Assembly: GCF_947507565.1 (NCBI RefSeq) | Contig: NC_089182.1 | Coordinates: 1,798,001 to 1,862,000, forward strand | Length of the DNA: 64,000 nucleotides | Direction: 5' to 3' | Source: Oscarella lobularis | Taxonomy: Eukaryota > Porifera > Homoscleromorpha > Homosclerophorida > Oscarellidae | In this document: positions 33,901 through 45,884 of the stretch, in pieces | Layout of the letters: the number at the start of each line of letters is the position of its first letter | Numbering within the stretch: the first letter of the stretch is position 1 | Notes under the pieces: generated by a model | What the model saw: the letters and a program-made list of their open reading frames with translations, nothing else | Told to the model about the DNA's origin: nothing | Databases searched by the model: none | Made by a program: the position numbers and the translations under genes

Positions 33901-35008
33901 ACGAGCCGAAACGGAATCGTTTCGTCAATTCTTCGGAAGAGACAATAAGCCTATAGTGACACTCTGTCAAAACGCGCGGTGAAACTAAATCGGGGCCTTT
34001 CTTATTACCAAATTCATCGCCTGCAAACTGACCGCCGCCGCTCGATCGACACCGTAACATTCGACCATTGTACCATCGACGACGACAACGATTTCGGCCC
34101 GTCGCTCTTCGCCGCCGCCGCCGCTACTGTTTCGACTCGTCGCCATGTCGTTACGGGCTTCTATGAAAATTAGTATTGTCCAAGGGCACCGGGGTTCTAT
34201 AAGGATAAGTCGAGACCGTCGCTGAAGAATGCCGCCGTTTGACGAATGTAGACGACGTGCAAATCGCCCGATATCGCTCCGATGACTTCACCTCGCGGTT
34301 CAATGCGAAATGTGTTTCCATTCGTTTCGAAGACGCCTTCCTGCATAAACGATCAAAGCATACAAATGAAATTCTCTATGGTCTCTGTCATTGTTAGTAT
34401 CAGCTACGGAACGTCCGGCGCCAGAAAGCGTCGCCAGATTACAAAGCCACTACAAAACCAACTCAATTATCGACAATTTGAATTTGAACTCGGAAGAAGG
34501 AGAACGGGGCGCATGGAAAAAGGTACTTTGACGTCAGACGCGCTAAGAAAAATACGGTAGCCTTTATCTTACCAGACCGCGACAAAGGGACACCGCCGCG
34601 AATGATTTCCGATCATTAGAGACGCGTCCGGTATAGTAGCAGCTGCTTTCTATGAATCGCTCCGCGCGGCTTCCATTCAAATGACGCTGCTCCTCAACGA
34701 GGAAGCCGGCGGCAAGGAGTCGGTTATTGCGTCGCAGACGGAGGCGGACTGTCTGGGCGCGCAAAGGCACCGTTACGGTGACCGATTCTGACGTTACATT
34801 CGGCAGAACGACGGAAACGATTTCGTTCGCGACGTCGGAGCTCGTCGCGATGCCTATAGAGAAATATAGCAATTAATCGAACGAGTGAAGAGGAGGAGGA
34901 AGTGCCGATCCACTTGAGACGAGCAACTATAAATGAATATCTATTTGGCTCACTTGCGGCGCTGGCTAGTAGGGAGGCGATCAAGATAAACGACGTCAGT
35001 TCGATCAT
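30961..35008 (-). CDS. ADAMTS-type secreted metalloprotease with TSP1 repeats and PLAC domain (ADAMTS-A)
   Basis: Read on the minus strand: signal peptide from ATG 35008 (MIELTSFILIASLLASAA); propeptide ending CYYTGRVSNDRKSFAAVSLC; reprolysin domain with VVVVDGTMV, VTDFCQWTRSRL and the zinc site HELGHTFGMPHD (split by an intron inside HT|F). Then a disintegrin/Cys-rich part; central TSP1 (VWSSWSKYDSCSMSCGRG); Cys-rich region; spacer (FVALKSGLHSNFFFNG, GPTLRPLHIMVLVQE); and C-terminal TSP1s (WTYTEWSACPRSCGGG; RWQSGEWTTCS; WVDNGWQPCSITCGEG). A terminal PLAC domain spliced on at about 31154 reads ECRDESEYYC...RDCCQSC, then TGA at 30961-30963. ADAMTS enzymes cleave extracellular-matrix proteins. 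The complete HExxHxxGxxHD motif implies activity. Which vertebrate ADAMTS it pairs with was not determined. Confidence 0.9.
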
Positions 35009-35257
35009 CGCGCAGCGGCCGCGTTGCGTGGTACTGTATGCGTGGTGAGATACGCATTGAATGAATGAATCACGGACGAAACGACTTGTCTTATTTGCGC
35101 CTCGTGACGACGTCACAAACTCATTCTGACTTGCTAGTTTTTGCATGTGTAGTCCTAAGCAAACCTCCGGGACCGCGCCGATCCCCTGCCTTCATAATGC
35201 GCGCACGCGACCCCCGTCGTTTCGTCCGAAAGGTTTCTCTTACGTAGCGGTGTCGTG

Positions 35258-38200
35258 TCAATTGAAACTCTGACTTTTCTCCTCTGACCTTTTTCTCCGT
35301 AATCTAACACAAATTAGTTCTAGTGTATGGTGCTGGTTTGTTCGCGCAGGAATTAAATAACAATAACAATGACTGGGTGGTTCTGGTACATGGGCACTAC
35401 GATGAGTCATGATGCATGCACCCCGCAAGACCGCTCGCAATAACGCACGGTGTTTGCCTACCTTGTTCGCACAAATTCGCGATACTTCTCGAGTTCCTCT
35501 TCGGCGACGGAACAGCGAACCATCAATTGGGCCCGTTCCACTTCCAGAGCGCGCTACGAGTAAAACAAAACATGTTTCCAAAAACGTCTGTTTTTCTGAG
35601 AACGAATGTTGTTTTTGAAAGTGACGTGATTGTTTTACCTGCGTCGTTCGAGTAAAATCTTCTAAGCGCTCCGTCAGATGACCCCAGCCGTTTTCGTTCG
35701 ACCTGCGCGCATGCAGACCACAATCAGAGAAGCACTTGCAGCAAAACATGTACAAAAGCAGAAGCACGTGCAAGAGACGTCCGCGTGTGTGCATATGCGT
35801 AGCGGCATGAGGTATCTTACCCCGAACTTGGCTCGAGCTTCGTCAAATCGTTGGCACCCTACATAGACATGCAAAATCAACAAAAGCACTGCGGGTGGCG
35901 GAAAATGCGACGAAAGGAAATCGCTACACACGGCGTCGGTGTCGGCGTCGGCGGCATGTACATTCAATCAAGATACGAAAGCAATCAGTTCCCTTTACTC
36001 AATCGGAATATCTTCCATTAGCATGCACGCTAACACTTGGCGACATTGTGATGGATATTCGCGCGCGACCGTGTACCCACCTCGAGACGCTTCAGATGCC
36101 TTCTGAGTTCCGCAATGGTCTGCGCACGAGGAAAAATCAATATAAAAAAGAGTGAAACGAGACAATCGAGGAAACAAACAAAAGACGGCACCTGTTTCTG
36201 TTCGGAAATGATGTGATCGGCGTCCGACACTTGACGGGAGGAATCAGAACTGCCCTGTGAGAAAAAGACAACAGTGAGGAACGTCCCCGAAGTCGACGAT
36301 GCACGGCGCGCAGCGGGAAGACCACTAAAACCGCTACGTCGCTCTGACATCCTATGTAGGTGGTCGACTCCTATCGGTTGCTCTTTCGCCTTACCAGAGG
36401 AATTTCCGCTGGTTTCATCCCCAAATTCGACAGCTGACGTTTCGTCTCCCTGACGAGGAGGTCGGAAAAGACAACTCAATTCGTACGCTAATCGATTGCA
36501 AAGACCCTACAGGTAAGCGGCTTCGAGACGATCGCGATCGCGAGCCGCGTCGTCGGCCGCCCGTTTCGCCGTCGTCTCTCTTCTCTCCAGTTCGACGACT
36601 TTGAAGTCGAACGACGCGCGAATGTCGCGAAACATTGCGTCGACGAAGGACTTGAGAGTCGGCTCGTGCCGCTGATCGCCGTCAAAAGACGAGGCGAAAT
36701 TCTTTGAAGACGTCATTTACGAATCGATGCAGCTGAGTGTCTCTCTCACCGTGACGTCGTAAATGTATCGTTTAAGACGCTCTTGAAATTCGTCGGTGAG
36801 CTGATTGAGTTGAGTCTCTAGACGATATTTCTCTTTCTCCAAATCCGAACGAACGGTGCCGAGCGTCAAAAGTTCCTACACACAGAGATCCCTAACAAAT
36901 CCAAAAAAAAATCATCATTATCTCCCACATCAGACTGCTTCTCCACGGTTCGTTTCATTTCCTCCAGGATACGACGAACGCGAGATAGTTCATTTTTCAG
37001 CGAAGCCGACTCTCTAACGAGGCGTGAACGCGCGAGCATACGGCGACGTCCGCTTTTTCCTCACCGTGTCTTTTCCTCGCCAACAAAAGGCGGCTAGAAA
37101 AATCAAACACGTCACAAAAGCACTTGTGAGTCCGTCGCTAATCACATTTGCATCGTATCCTCTCGTCGCCGTGACGTCAATAGCGGGTTCAGTCTAGAAG
37201 AAACCGGACGACACGCGAAGCCATCAGAATTCAGAAATGCAGAACGCCAAATGAGAATGAGAACTTCCACCTCGATTTCTGTTGTTTTATTCGCTGTGGT
37301 TCGAAACCGTTCTACTTCTCGACTCGTCGTCGTTACGTCGATCTCATCCTATAGAATAAACCGTGACGTAGTCACACGTTTGTATTTTTTCTCTCTTTCT
37401 CTCACAGGAGTTTTCTCTAGCTCGTCGACGCGCTTCGCTAACGACGCTCTAGCGTTGATTAGATTGATCATTTCGATGCTCAACTCTTCGTTTTTCTTTC
37501 GCTGAGCAAAATTGCCTCAAACGTCTATTGAGTATTCCTTTCGCGCGTCCTTTTTACCTCCGCTTGAAGTCGGTCTCTCATGGACAGATAATTCGCGTTC
37601 AGCGTCAGGTGTTCGTCTCTCAGATCCTGATGTTCGACTTTGAGTTCGTCGAACTTGGTCTCCGCTCTCTTCGACGTCTCTTCTTTCCGTCGCGCCTCCT
37701 CCTGAGCGACGTCCAGCTCGTCTTTCAACTTCAAAACCTAACGTGGACGTTGACGTCAAGTATTCTCTTCACTATTCCAACTTTTGTTCGCACTTGCGTC
37801 TCCAGTTCGTGTGTAATCTCCGTTCTTCCTTTCTCCAACTGATTCTTCTCCAGTTGGAGGTCGATAACAGCTTGAGCCAACTAGAAAAAAAAAACAATAA
37901 CAAGCGTCCCTCTCTTACAGAACAAGTAAGGAAGCAACGGCGTAACGTTCATTTCTTCGACCGCGAATTAAGTAGCCACCTGCAGTCTTTCCTCTTCGCT
38001 GCTAACCAGCTCTTCCGTCTTCTTCGCTTTGGAATCGATCAACTCCTGTTGCTGCGCTTGAATCCTCGTTAAATGCGCCTCCAAACGTTCGTTCCTCTCG
38101 CGCAGACGAAACTACGGTAGTCATTATCAAGGACCCGCGCATTCGTTCGTTCGTTCGTCCCCCACTTTAACGTACCAGGTCGCCTTCGAGTCGAATCGCC

Positions 38201-39457
38201 TTATCCTTTGCCTGGAGATGTCCACTTACGCCGCGTCGCGACGCAAGTTCCGGCGGCCCACTCGGCGCTCCGACTTCGCCGACGATCGACCTCCTCTTCA
38301 AATTCAACATAGCCATTCTGTATCGAGTCAAAAGCGACTATCAAAAATCAAATACGAACGTCAATTTCGTCTCAATTGTCTAGCTTGTACCTGAGCTTCT
38401 CGGGTATTCTCGACGGGAAAATTGTCGATCTGAGCGAGCTGTTTCGAAACGCGAAGGGAAACGCTCGTAGCGCTCGTTTCGTGCGACTTGAACGTGACCA
38501 AAGCGCTCGTAACACAATTTCCTCCGAGCGCGTCATCCATCAACAGGGTCAACTTGGAACCACTAAAAAAAGTATGAAAAAGTCCCCCTTGACGGACGGA
38601 CGGACGAACGAACGGACTCGTAGAATGCCAATCGGTCTCGCCCCGTCGACGGACGCGTCATATTCGCGACGAGTTCGTCGAATTTCAGCAGGGACGTGTT
38701 CAGATGAAGTCCCCCGCGTCTCCGCGCCACTTCCGCGGAGCCGATCAATCTATCCGCCCCGGGCAGACAGAAGACGTTAAAAATAGCGACCACGCCTCTC
38801 TACATTAAAATATAATATTTTCCCAATTAATGATAATTGAAACGTCTTGACTTGTGAAGTCATGGTGACGGAAGCGACGATCGTCGTGGCGTCGCGCGAT
38901 CGGCCCGTTTCGCGCTCCTCGTCGCGTCGACGTTCGACGCCGGCGCGAAACGCGTCGATCGTCTCGTCGCCGTCGCGCAATTCGACGCGCGTCAAATTGG
39001 CGACGTGATTGCCGCGCGTCGGATCGTTCGTTTCGACGTCGAGCGCTTCCGCCGCCGACGCCGAGCGCACTCGGAGAAGATCGCGAAACGTTTCGCTGTA
39101 GATTTCGTAGAGGGAGAAGTGAAAGCGAGCCGATTCGGAGCGATTGGGCGAGCGAAATAGATCGCCGAGCAGCGACGGCACGATTCCGTCGGCGTCGTCG
39201 TCGCCGTGCAGGCCCAGCGCGCGCGATTTGCCCGATTCGGCTTCGCCGAAGACGATCAGCGACGCGTTGTAGCCGTGGAGGAATTTTGGGAGGAGTTCGG
39301 CGCCGATTGTACTTCGATACACTTCGGAATTCGTCTTTTCCGAGCCGAAAACTAACTGGAAGTGGGGATTGGCAAGCGTCGACAGCTCGACGAGTGACGT
39401 CGACGACGTGTCGAGTCTCATTGACGGCGAAATCCTCGCGTAAACTTTGACTTTCAT
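35258..39457 (-). CDS. Kinesin-motor plus coiled-coil protein, CCDC78-like
   Basis: ATG 39457 begins MKVKVYARISPSM, the first strand of a kinesin motor. The P-loop is GEAESGKS (kinesin consensus GQTGSGKT/S), followed by FHFSLYEIYSETFRDLL. The switch-II region reads IFNVFCLPGADR where DLAGSE is expected, then LNTSLLKFDEL and SKLTLLMDDALGG. After the motor comes long coiled coil: SSEEERLQV...LAQAVIDLQLEKNQL (compare CCDC78/DUF4472), KLKDELDVAQEEARRKEE, and TLKSFVDAMFRDIRASFDFK.VELERRE, which fits the CCDC78 C-terminal part. CCDC78 proteins act at deuterosomes/centrioles. The 3' exon is uncertain (candidate stop at 35258; last clear exon ends RCSVAEEELEKYREF near 35464). The switch motifs are degenerate, so motility is doubtful. 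Confidence 0.65.
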
Positions 39458-39569
39458 TTTTTAGTGTCCCGGATTGTATATCGCACCAACAACACTGTAC
39501 AAAAAATAAATTTGAACGAAACAAACCTTTGAATTAAAATATTATTGATAGTATATGAGCAAACTAAAA

Positions 39570-42500
39570 TCAAGAGTCGTGCTTATTTCTCGGTATCGAA
39601 ACGGCTCCCAGCTTGCGAACAAACGGCACCCGGTATGACGATCCTATTTCGTTTCTCCGCATCGCTGTCCTACTTGTGCCACCACCGTAAAATCTCATCT
39701 CGTTAGACGCGACTGCCTGCCTACGAAAAAAAAACAATTGCGTTTGCTTACATGAAAACTGATGCAACATTCAATAGATCGAACCTCTTGATGACCGCCG
39801 GATCCGTTGCAGACATTCCTCGCATTGCGGACGATGTCGACGTCGCCGTGGAAGGCCGAGAGGCGGGAGAAATCCGACGTCCGGTTGCCTGCACGTTCAA
39901 CGACGACGACAGCGACGATGCGGCGGCTGTTCGATTGTCGCTTTTTCTCTCCCTCCGAAACAGCAGTTTCGCGGGGCGAAACGCCTGCAGCGGCGGATCA
40001 ATCACAACTGGCCGCACGGATTCGCCGGCTACCCAGACGCGATCGACGGCGGCAGGAGCGGGAGCGCTTTCGTTGCCGCTGCCACGACGAACAGGAAGAC
40101 CCAGTCGAAGTCGCAACTCGATGTCGCTGCGAGGACTCAAAACCGCCGCCGTCGCCGGGCTGCTTAATCTCGTCGAACGCCGATGATGAATATCTTCGTC
40201 CGAGTTCGACGATGACGTCGTGGCGACATCGTGCGGAACAAAAACGGTGACGGAGGCCGGAACGGTCGCGTCGTCGGTGGTTTCCATTTCCGATTCTTCC
40301 GTCGTCGTCGTAGTAGTAGTAGTAGTCATTGGTTTCTCCTCTTCGTCCGTTGTCGAAGCGGATAGCAGCTGCGCTTCGCTTTCAGTCGGTTGGATGTTGG
40401 ATGCACTTTGAAGGTCGACTCGTAGACTAAATCTTGAAGGCAACGCGGACACCTGAACCAAAGCGCGTCAAACGCATTTTATCTCCGCGCGGACGGATAC
40501 GATGCTCACCGCGGGAGACGGTTGACGCTGCGACTCGACTAGATCGTTCGTACTAGGAAACGGAGACGACATCGGAGGCGGACACGGATCGTCGTTATGC
40601 GAGTCTAGAATGCCGTCGGTTCGCGTCAGCATTTTTGCACGCGCTTCCGACGGACTGGGCATAGGCGATGTCGTTTCAACGAGCTTCTGTCGACTTTCCT
40701 GCAAATTCGACATGGAGAAGAGTAAGCTCTGCGAAGACCAGGCCGTTTTGGGTGCTCTGAATACACACAGAAATGATAGATAGACGCGAGGGAGAACGAT
40801 TACGACTTCATTGAGCCTCACGTCTTAGCGGAAATCCCAACCGGTTTCCAATATCCAGCTGTATCCCATACAAGCTTCTTACTGCTGAGATACTCGTAGT
40901 TCTCTTCGTCTTGAGATGCGCTCGTAGGAGCTACGATAAAAGAGATGCCCCGACTACTTCGACGCGTATAGTGAAAAACGTACAAACTGCTCCCGAGGTC
41001 TTTTGCACGAGGACCACCTCGCTGTCGGGAAGGGCAACAACGCGACCAAGTTTCTATAACATAAAGCAGAATAGCACAGACGTAACGAAATGTAAGACGA
41101 CTCTACCTCTTTTCCAAAAAGTACGCTGTCGCCAAGTGCTAAGCAAAACTAGCATCTTTCTTTCTTTGAGAAAGAGATGGTGTTCTTTACCTGGTGTTTT
41201 AGGTGACGAGCGACTTGCGTAGAAGAACGATCGACTGGGGCTAGAGGAGCGAGCTCTTGGCGATGATGTACTTGCCATTGGTGTATTAGTTGGAGACGAA
41301 AATGGTCGTTTCTTAGCCGTAGTCTAAACTATTCGATTAAAAAAAATTCCATTTGCATTTGCCATACCGTTTGCGTTCGATAACTTGAATGGCTCTTGGC
41401 TCCTAAAGGAAGTTTTAGTAAGGACGCGAGATCGGTTATTGGCATCTCCGTACGTGACGTGTCTTTCATTTCTTGCAAGAGAAGACTGGCAATTTGATGC
41501 TGAATCACGGACCCATCAACCTGGTGGCACAAAGAAATTGAAAAAAAAAAGAAATGAAACGAGCGTGAACTCCCTCGCACCCCCTCAGATCGCTCCGTCC
41601 ACATAATCGAACGAACTTTGTCGGGAAGCGACGGATTTTGGGTCGCAGCGACGAGCAATTCCATTAGGCCTAACAAAAGAAAAATACTCAAGAACAAAAC
41701 GTCGTCGAATGAATGAGCGTACGCGTACCGAGCTCTCTATCCATGTGAACGTAAAAGGCCGGAACGAGACAGAGGAGCTGAACCACTTCCGACGAGAGTA
41801 AACACAGCGCTTCTCTAGAGCTACAAAATTACGAAGCACTTCAACGGCAGAAAAACAATAAAGACTGCATGCATGCACACGCGTTTACAGTGATTTGGAA
41901 ACGATTCGGTGAATGGGCATTGCAGCGCTTTTGAGAGGAAGAACACGAAGTAGTGTACGCGTAGCTTGTTTCAGTGACTGATAAAGAGTAGAATAAACGC
42001 CCCCGTTCTATTATAAAACAAATGTTTCTTTATTATTTTTTTAAATTAGTTTCGTCACTTACGAGTCCGCTTTCTCTGTCAAGTACGATCGCATTAAATA
42101 GCAGAAAGGCAGCGTGGAGTTTGCGACGCGACTCAAGTCGAAAAAAGGGCAAGCATTCCACGGGTCTAACAAAAGAGAAAATCCCCAAAGACTTAGTTGC
42201 ATAAGTTCCAGGAGAAATATAGCTGATCTACCCAATCTGCACTAGTTTTGCTACTTCTAGAGTCGATTCAATGATGGTATGAGGCAAGGGAAACATAATT
42301 GATACCTGTAGTGGTGGTAGAAAAATTGACACAAAGATCCTCCCTATTTTTCAAAAGTTTACCAATAGCAGGAGTAAAAACATATTGCATCGTTCCACTT
42401 GGTCGCCACTTCTCATGTCCATCAGAAGCTCGACGTAGGGCGGCGGATGCACGTCGCGAACGCCCATCCTGTAGAAAAAGTAAAATCAATGAAATTGATT

Positions 42501-43967
42501 CATTGATTCGTTCCACAAAGAGACGAACTTACTGCTGTAGATGTCGTGCAGCCAACAAGAGTTCCTGCTGAAAGTCGTACGCTAAATATTGAAGTCGTCG
42601 CTCGTCAATTTCTTGACACAAAGAACCCCAGTTATACCAGAGCATTTAAACGCATTACAGTTTTACCTCTCGTTTGGAAAGCGTTGGCAGGAAATCTCTT
42701 CATCATATGTGTAGTCTACATCATGTGACGGTGCTTTTTCAAAATCGACCTTCTCTTCCTGTCTTACCCTTTCGCCGAAGATGCCCGTCACGGAAAGGTT
42801 CTTCATGTGAGTCGGAATGAAAAGAGGCTCGCCCAGCCTGCGACGCTACACACGCATGAAAGAATTATACTGGAACCGGTGTCTCTAGACTCCTCAGGCG
42901 TACCACTGGTCTTCTCCCGCTTGAAGACTCCTTGAAAAAGGCCTGAACTCTTTTACGCTCTGAAGCTAAGAAAAAATATATTTATTTGCTAAAACGTAGT
43001 TTCTTATTAATCACCGGTGATAAGAACTCCGTCCAACATCCAAGCATTCGGGAAAATGTCTATCACTTGAAGACGATCTGCAACAAAAAGGTCCCGTCTG
43101 TGAATGTCACGTTTTTCAAAAAAAACGACGTCTTTTTCTGACAGTTTGGATCCTTTTCGAGTTTCGGATTTCCGTGCAGTCGCAAGTCGACGACGATCAT
43201 GTGCCGTATCTTTCTCAATTCGGACCAATCAAGTTGATTCGACGACAAATCGAGCGTTCCGAGCGCAATAAACTTCGACAAGCCGTCGAGACACCGAATC
43301 TAGAGAGAGAGAGAGAGAAAAAAAAAATCGACAGAGTTCTCGTAGGAATCGTCGTGTCCGCGATTCACACCACAAGGCATGGCCTCATGAATAAATTAGG
43401 AGTCGACGTTCGTTCGCTGCACGAAACGACGTCGCGGAAAATCGCTCGGCAACGCGCAGCGAAGGATTTGCCGCGAGATTTTCCGGTCGCGACGTGTAAA
43501 TGGGCGGGGTTCATAACAACGTAACAAATACGGTAAGCGAAAACGGCGCCCCTCCTCCTCCTCTCCTCCTCTCCTCTCGTCGTTCGCCCCCACGCGTCGC
43601 TCACCTTGTTGCGACTGCAGTCGATTTTCCACAGCGCCGCGCTCTGTTCCACGCCGTCGATCGATTCGAGTGCGTTGTCGCCGAGGAAGAGGTGAGAGAG
43701 CTTTGGACATAGGGCCAGTTTCGAATCGAGGCACACTGCAAGGCAGTCATGTTGGCGTACGATCGCCAGCGAGGACTTTTTTGTACCGATTGACTTGTTG
43801 GAAAGGTCTAAGTATTCGGTCGAGTCGAATGGAACGGACGAACAAGACTTCAGCATCTGAAAGAACGAGAAAACGCTATCGTGGAGAGATCTTTTGAGCC
43901 GCTCGGACGATCTGATGCCAACCTGTGAAGTCAGTCTCATTTTTCTAGTGAGTCGGGAGACGTGCAT
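39570..43967 (-). CDS. Leucine-rich-repeat protein with long helical and disordered C-terminal region (family not recognised)
   Basis: About twenty short exons. The N-terminal part has LRRs: EYLDLSNKSI, LCPKLSHLFLGDNALESIDG, ALWKIDCSRNK, IRCLDGLSKFIALGTLDLSS, then an LRR-cap-like VVDLRLHGNPKL...YRLQVIDIFPNAWMLDG. Middle exons are helical (YLAYDFQQELLLAARHLQ; RRKLHAAFLLFNAIVLDRE; SREALCLLSSEVVQLLCL; GLMELLVAATQNPSLPDKV). Then come a serine-rich segment, a beta-rich LGRVVALPDSEVVLVQKTSG, SSKKLVWDTAGYWKPVG, and a low-complexity tail with a threonine run. The last exon ends in FVRKLGAVSIPRNKHDS (TGA 39570-39572). The start is tentative (ATG 43967, MHVSRLTRKMRL; an upstream in-frame ATG at 44066). 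SDS22-like LRRs suggest a cytoplasmic, perhaps ciliary, scaffold, but I cannot name it. Confidence 0.6.
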
Positions 43968-44717
43968 GCGGTCGAGTGGAGGAGATTTTCGAAGAAGCCA
44001 TCGACGCGAGGGGTTGGAGGCGGCGATACGCAAGCGCGTCGCGAGGATCCCGCACGTGATCCACATTTGAAATGAAATGTGGCATACAGACAGACGGTGC
44101 AGACTGTGCAGTTACTATGCCGGCCACACAACAATTTCATATATTCGTACAAAACCTAGACAAACAAAGAGATCTCATCCACGAAAAGAAAAAACCTACG
44201 GCGGTTCCTTCAAATAGGGAATTTTCCTCTTGTAATCTAAGGAAAACATGGTTAGGTAAGGCCATGTCTCCTTGGCTTTTTTTAGCCTTTGAGTTCTCTT
44301 CTACTTAGTTAATAAGCAAAATTCAATTTCAAACTAAAATAAAGCAAAATGGCTTTAGCTTTTTCCAAGGTAACGAAAAACAACATGGAATTTCCTAAAG
44401 TAATAAGGCCATGGGATCACATGATGGCTCACAAAAGGCCATCATTATCTAGTTACTTACTACTTGGGGTGACACATAACTACTGTACCCCTCAGTTCAG
44501 TTCAGTTCTGAACTGAACACAGAACTGCCCCTCCCCCAAATCTAAACCTCTGTCTCTTCGGGCGATCGTATCAGAAGGCACATTATCAGCTCGCAGTTGG
44601 GTTTGCGTGCTGGAAATCGAGCCCTGGGAAATGAGTCTGTTGTACCATAGATATAGGAGGGTTACGTGAACTTCAACTATAGAGGACATCAATGAGGCCG
44701 TTCATATCAATCGTAAA
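43968..44717. other. Intergenic; possible LINE-tail relic near 44491-44527
   Basis: No gene is seen. The stretch 44491-44527 carries pentamer repeats (CAGTTCAGTTCAGTTCTGAA followed by CTGAACACAGAACTG), resembling the TGAAC repeats at the 3' end of the LINE at 14.6 kb. It may be a 3' relic of the same family, which is speculative. Confidence 0.3.
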
Positions 44718-45011
44718 TCAGTATGCCAAACAACAGAAGCACAAAAGAGCCAATATGTTCCTATTTAGGAACATACCTAAAGTCCATGCAGTAGCGGCCT
44801 CGCGAATTTTTCTCTTGTATCCGGCTAGAAAGTAGAGATCGTGGCACTGCAAAAGCTTACTGTCCTGAAAACAAGGCCACACATAGCAATTGACCAACTG
44901 CTCATACTTTGTCTCGCCTTGTTTGCCCGACCAATCAAAATCAACAATTTTAACAGAACCGTTGGAGCAGACAAGAATGTTGGGGCCTCGAAAATCTCCG
45001 TGGACATAGTC
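44718..45011 (-). pseudogene. Truncated protein-kinase-like fragment (catalytic loop and beyond)
   Basis: After an acceptor-like CTGTAG (45012-45017) the minus strand encodes DYVHGDFRGPNILVCSNGSV, then KIVDFDWSGKQGETKYEQL. This is a kinase-fold catalytic loop (HGDxRxxN) with DFDW in place of DFG, as in several fungal and invertebrate kinase-like proteins. It continues through WPCFQDSKLLQCHDLYFL to a stop at 44718. The N-lobe (glycine loop, lysine) is not in the upstream 850 bp, which instead holds a palindrome and repeat copy B. It is therefore either a terminal exon cut off from its gene or a broken copy. Could still be transcribed. Confidence 0.6.
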
Positions 45012-45120
45012 CTACAGCTCAGTCCTACACACATAGTGTACGTACATACATAGGGCTCATGTTTAGGATCCTAATTAGGCGTTCTCTGATACTGGCTTTG
45101 AAGTTTATTGTATGTGTAGG

Positions 45121-45144
45121 CAGAGATTAAATATTTAATCTCTG
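45121..45144. repeat. 24-bp perfect palindrome
   Basis: CAGAGATTAAAT is followed directly by its own reverse complement, between the kinase fragment and repeat copy B. It may be a residue of element insertion or a binding site; nothing more can be said. Confidence 0.7.
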
Positions 45145-45162
45145 GTTTAGGTATGTCCGGTA

Positions 45163-45668
45163 TGTGTACGGGTCATATTTACTGTTACCCGTACACGCGT
45201 ACATACCCACGCATATACGGCATATGCCCGCATATAGTTCCCGCATATACAGTACAGGGCACAGTACAGTGGCCAGTGCAGTACTGTACATGAGTGGATA
45301 GGATTGATTGTGACGTCAGAGCGTGACAATCAAAACAGTCGTTTCGGTTTCTCAGCGCATTTATAAAACGGAAAATAGCACAGATCAAGCATTTTTCCGT
45401 TCATCAAAGAAAAAACGCTTTATTCGCGCCTTTTTTGGGTCACCGTTTTGGGCCCATTTCGCGCATGCGCTTTACAAAGTAAGGGTTTTCCTTCCTATGT
45501 GACGTCACAATACTGTACCGAACAGACGTACATACATACATACACTTCCGGCCTTGAGATCCTTGAGATCACGTTTGAGAGCCGAGCCAGAGAGAGCCTC
45601 CCTCGCCGTTATACGGGCTCGCAAACTGCGTTTGCCATCCCGTACAACTGCGGTGGTCGGCTCAATAC
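45163..45668. repeat. Interspersed repeat copy B (inverted relative to copy A at 14195-14637)
   Basis: Reverse-complement match to 14195-14637 along the whole length. It starts with the hairpin GTGTACGGGT...ACCCGTACAC and ends with ACAACTGCGGTGGTCGGCTC. Relative to copy A it has about 60 extra bases (45210-45290) rich in GTACTG/CAGTAC and GCATATA motifs. It carries no reading frame of note. Confidence 0.8.
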
Positions 45669-45884
45669 GCGGTATGGCGACAGCCCAAGCCTCGCCTTTT
45701 GTGCGCATTCCTAAAAACTGTTACCAACCACCAAAGTTGCGAATATCTGAGTAAACATAACGTTTTCTTTAAACTCATTCAAATAGACAACATAAACAGT
45801 GTAATGGAAATGACAAGAGAAAACGACAAAAAGCGCTTCAATAGCGTCAGATTTCGGCCCAGTAGAGAGAGGGAAATGAACGCG

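Noticed and set aside
40220-40411. Plus-strand frame with a run of valines
   Set aside because: It is the antisense of the threonine codon run in the minus-strand LRR gene.
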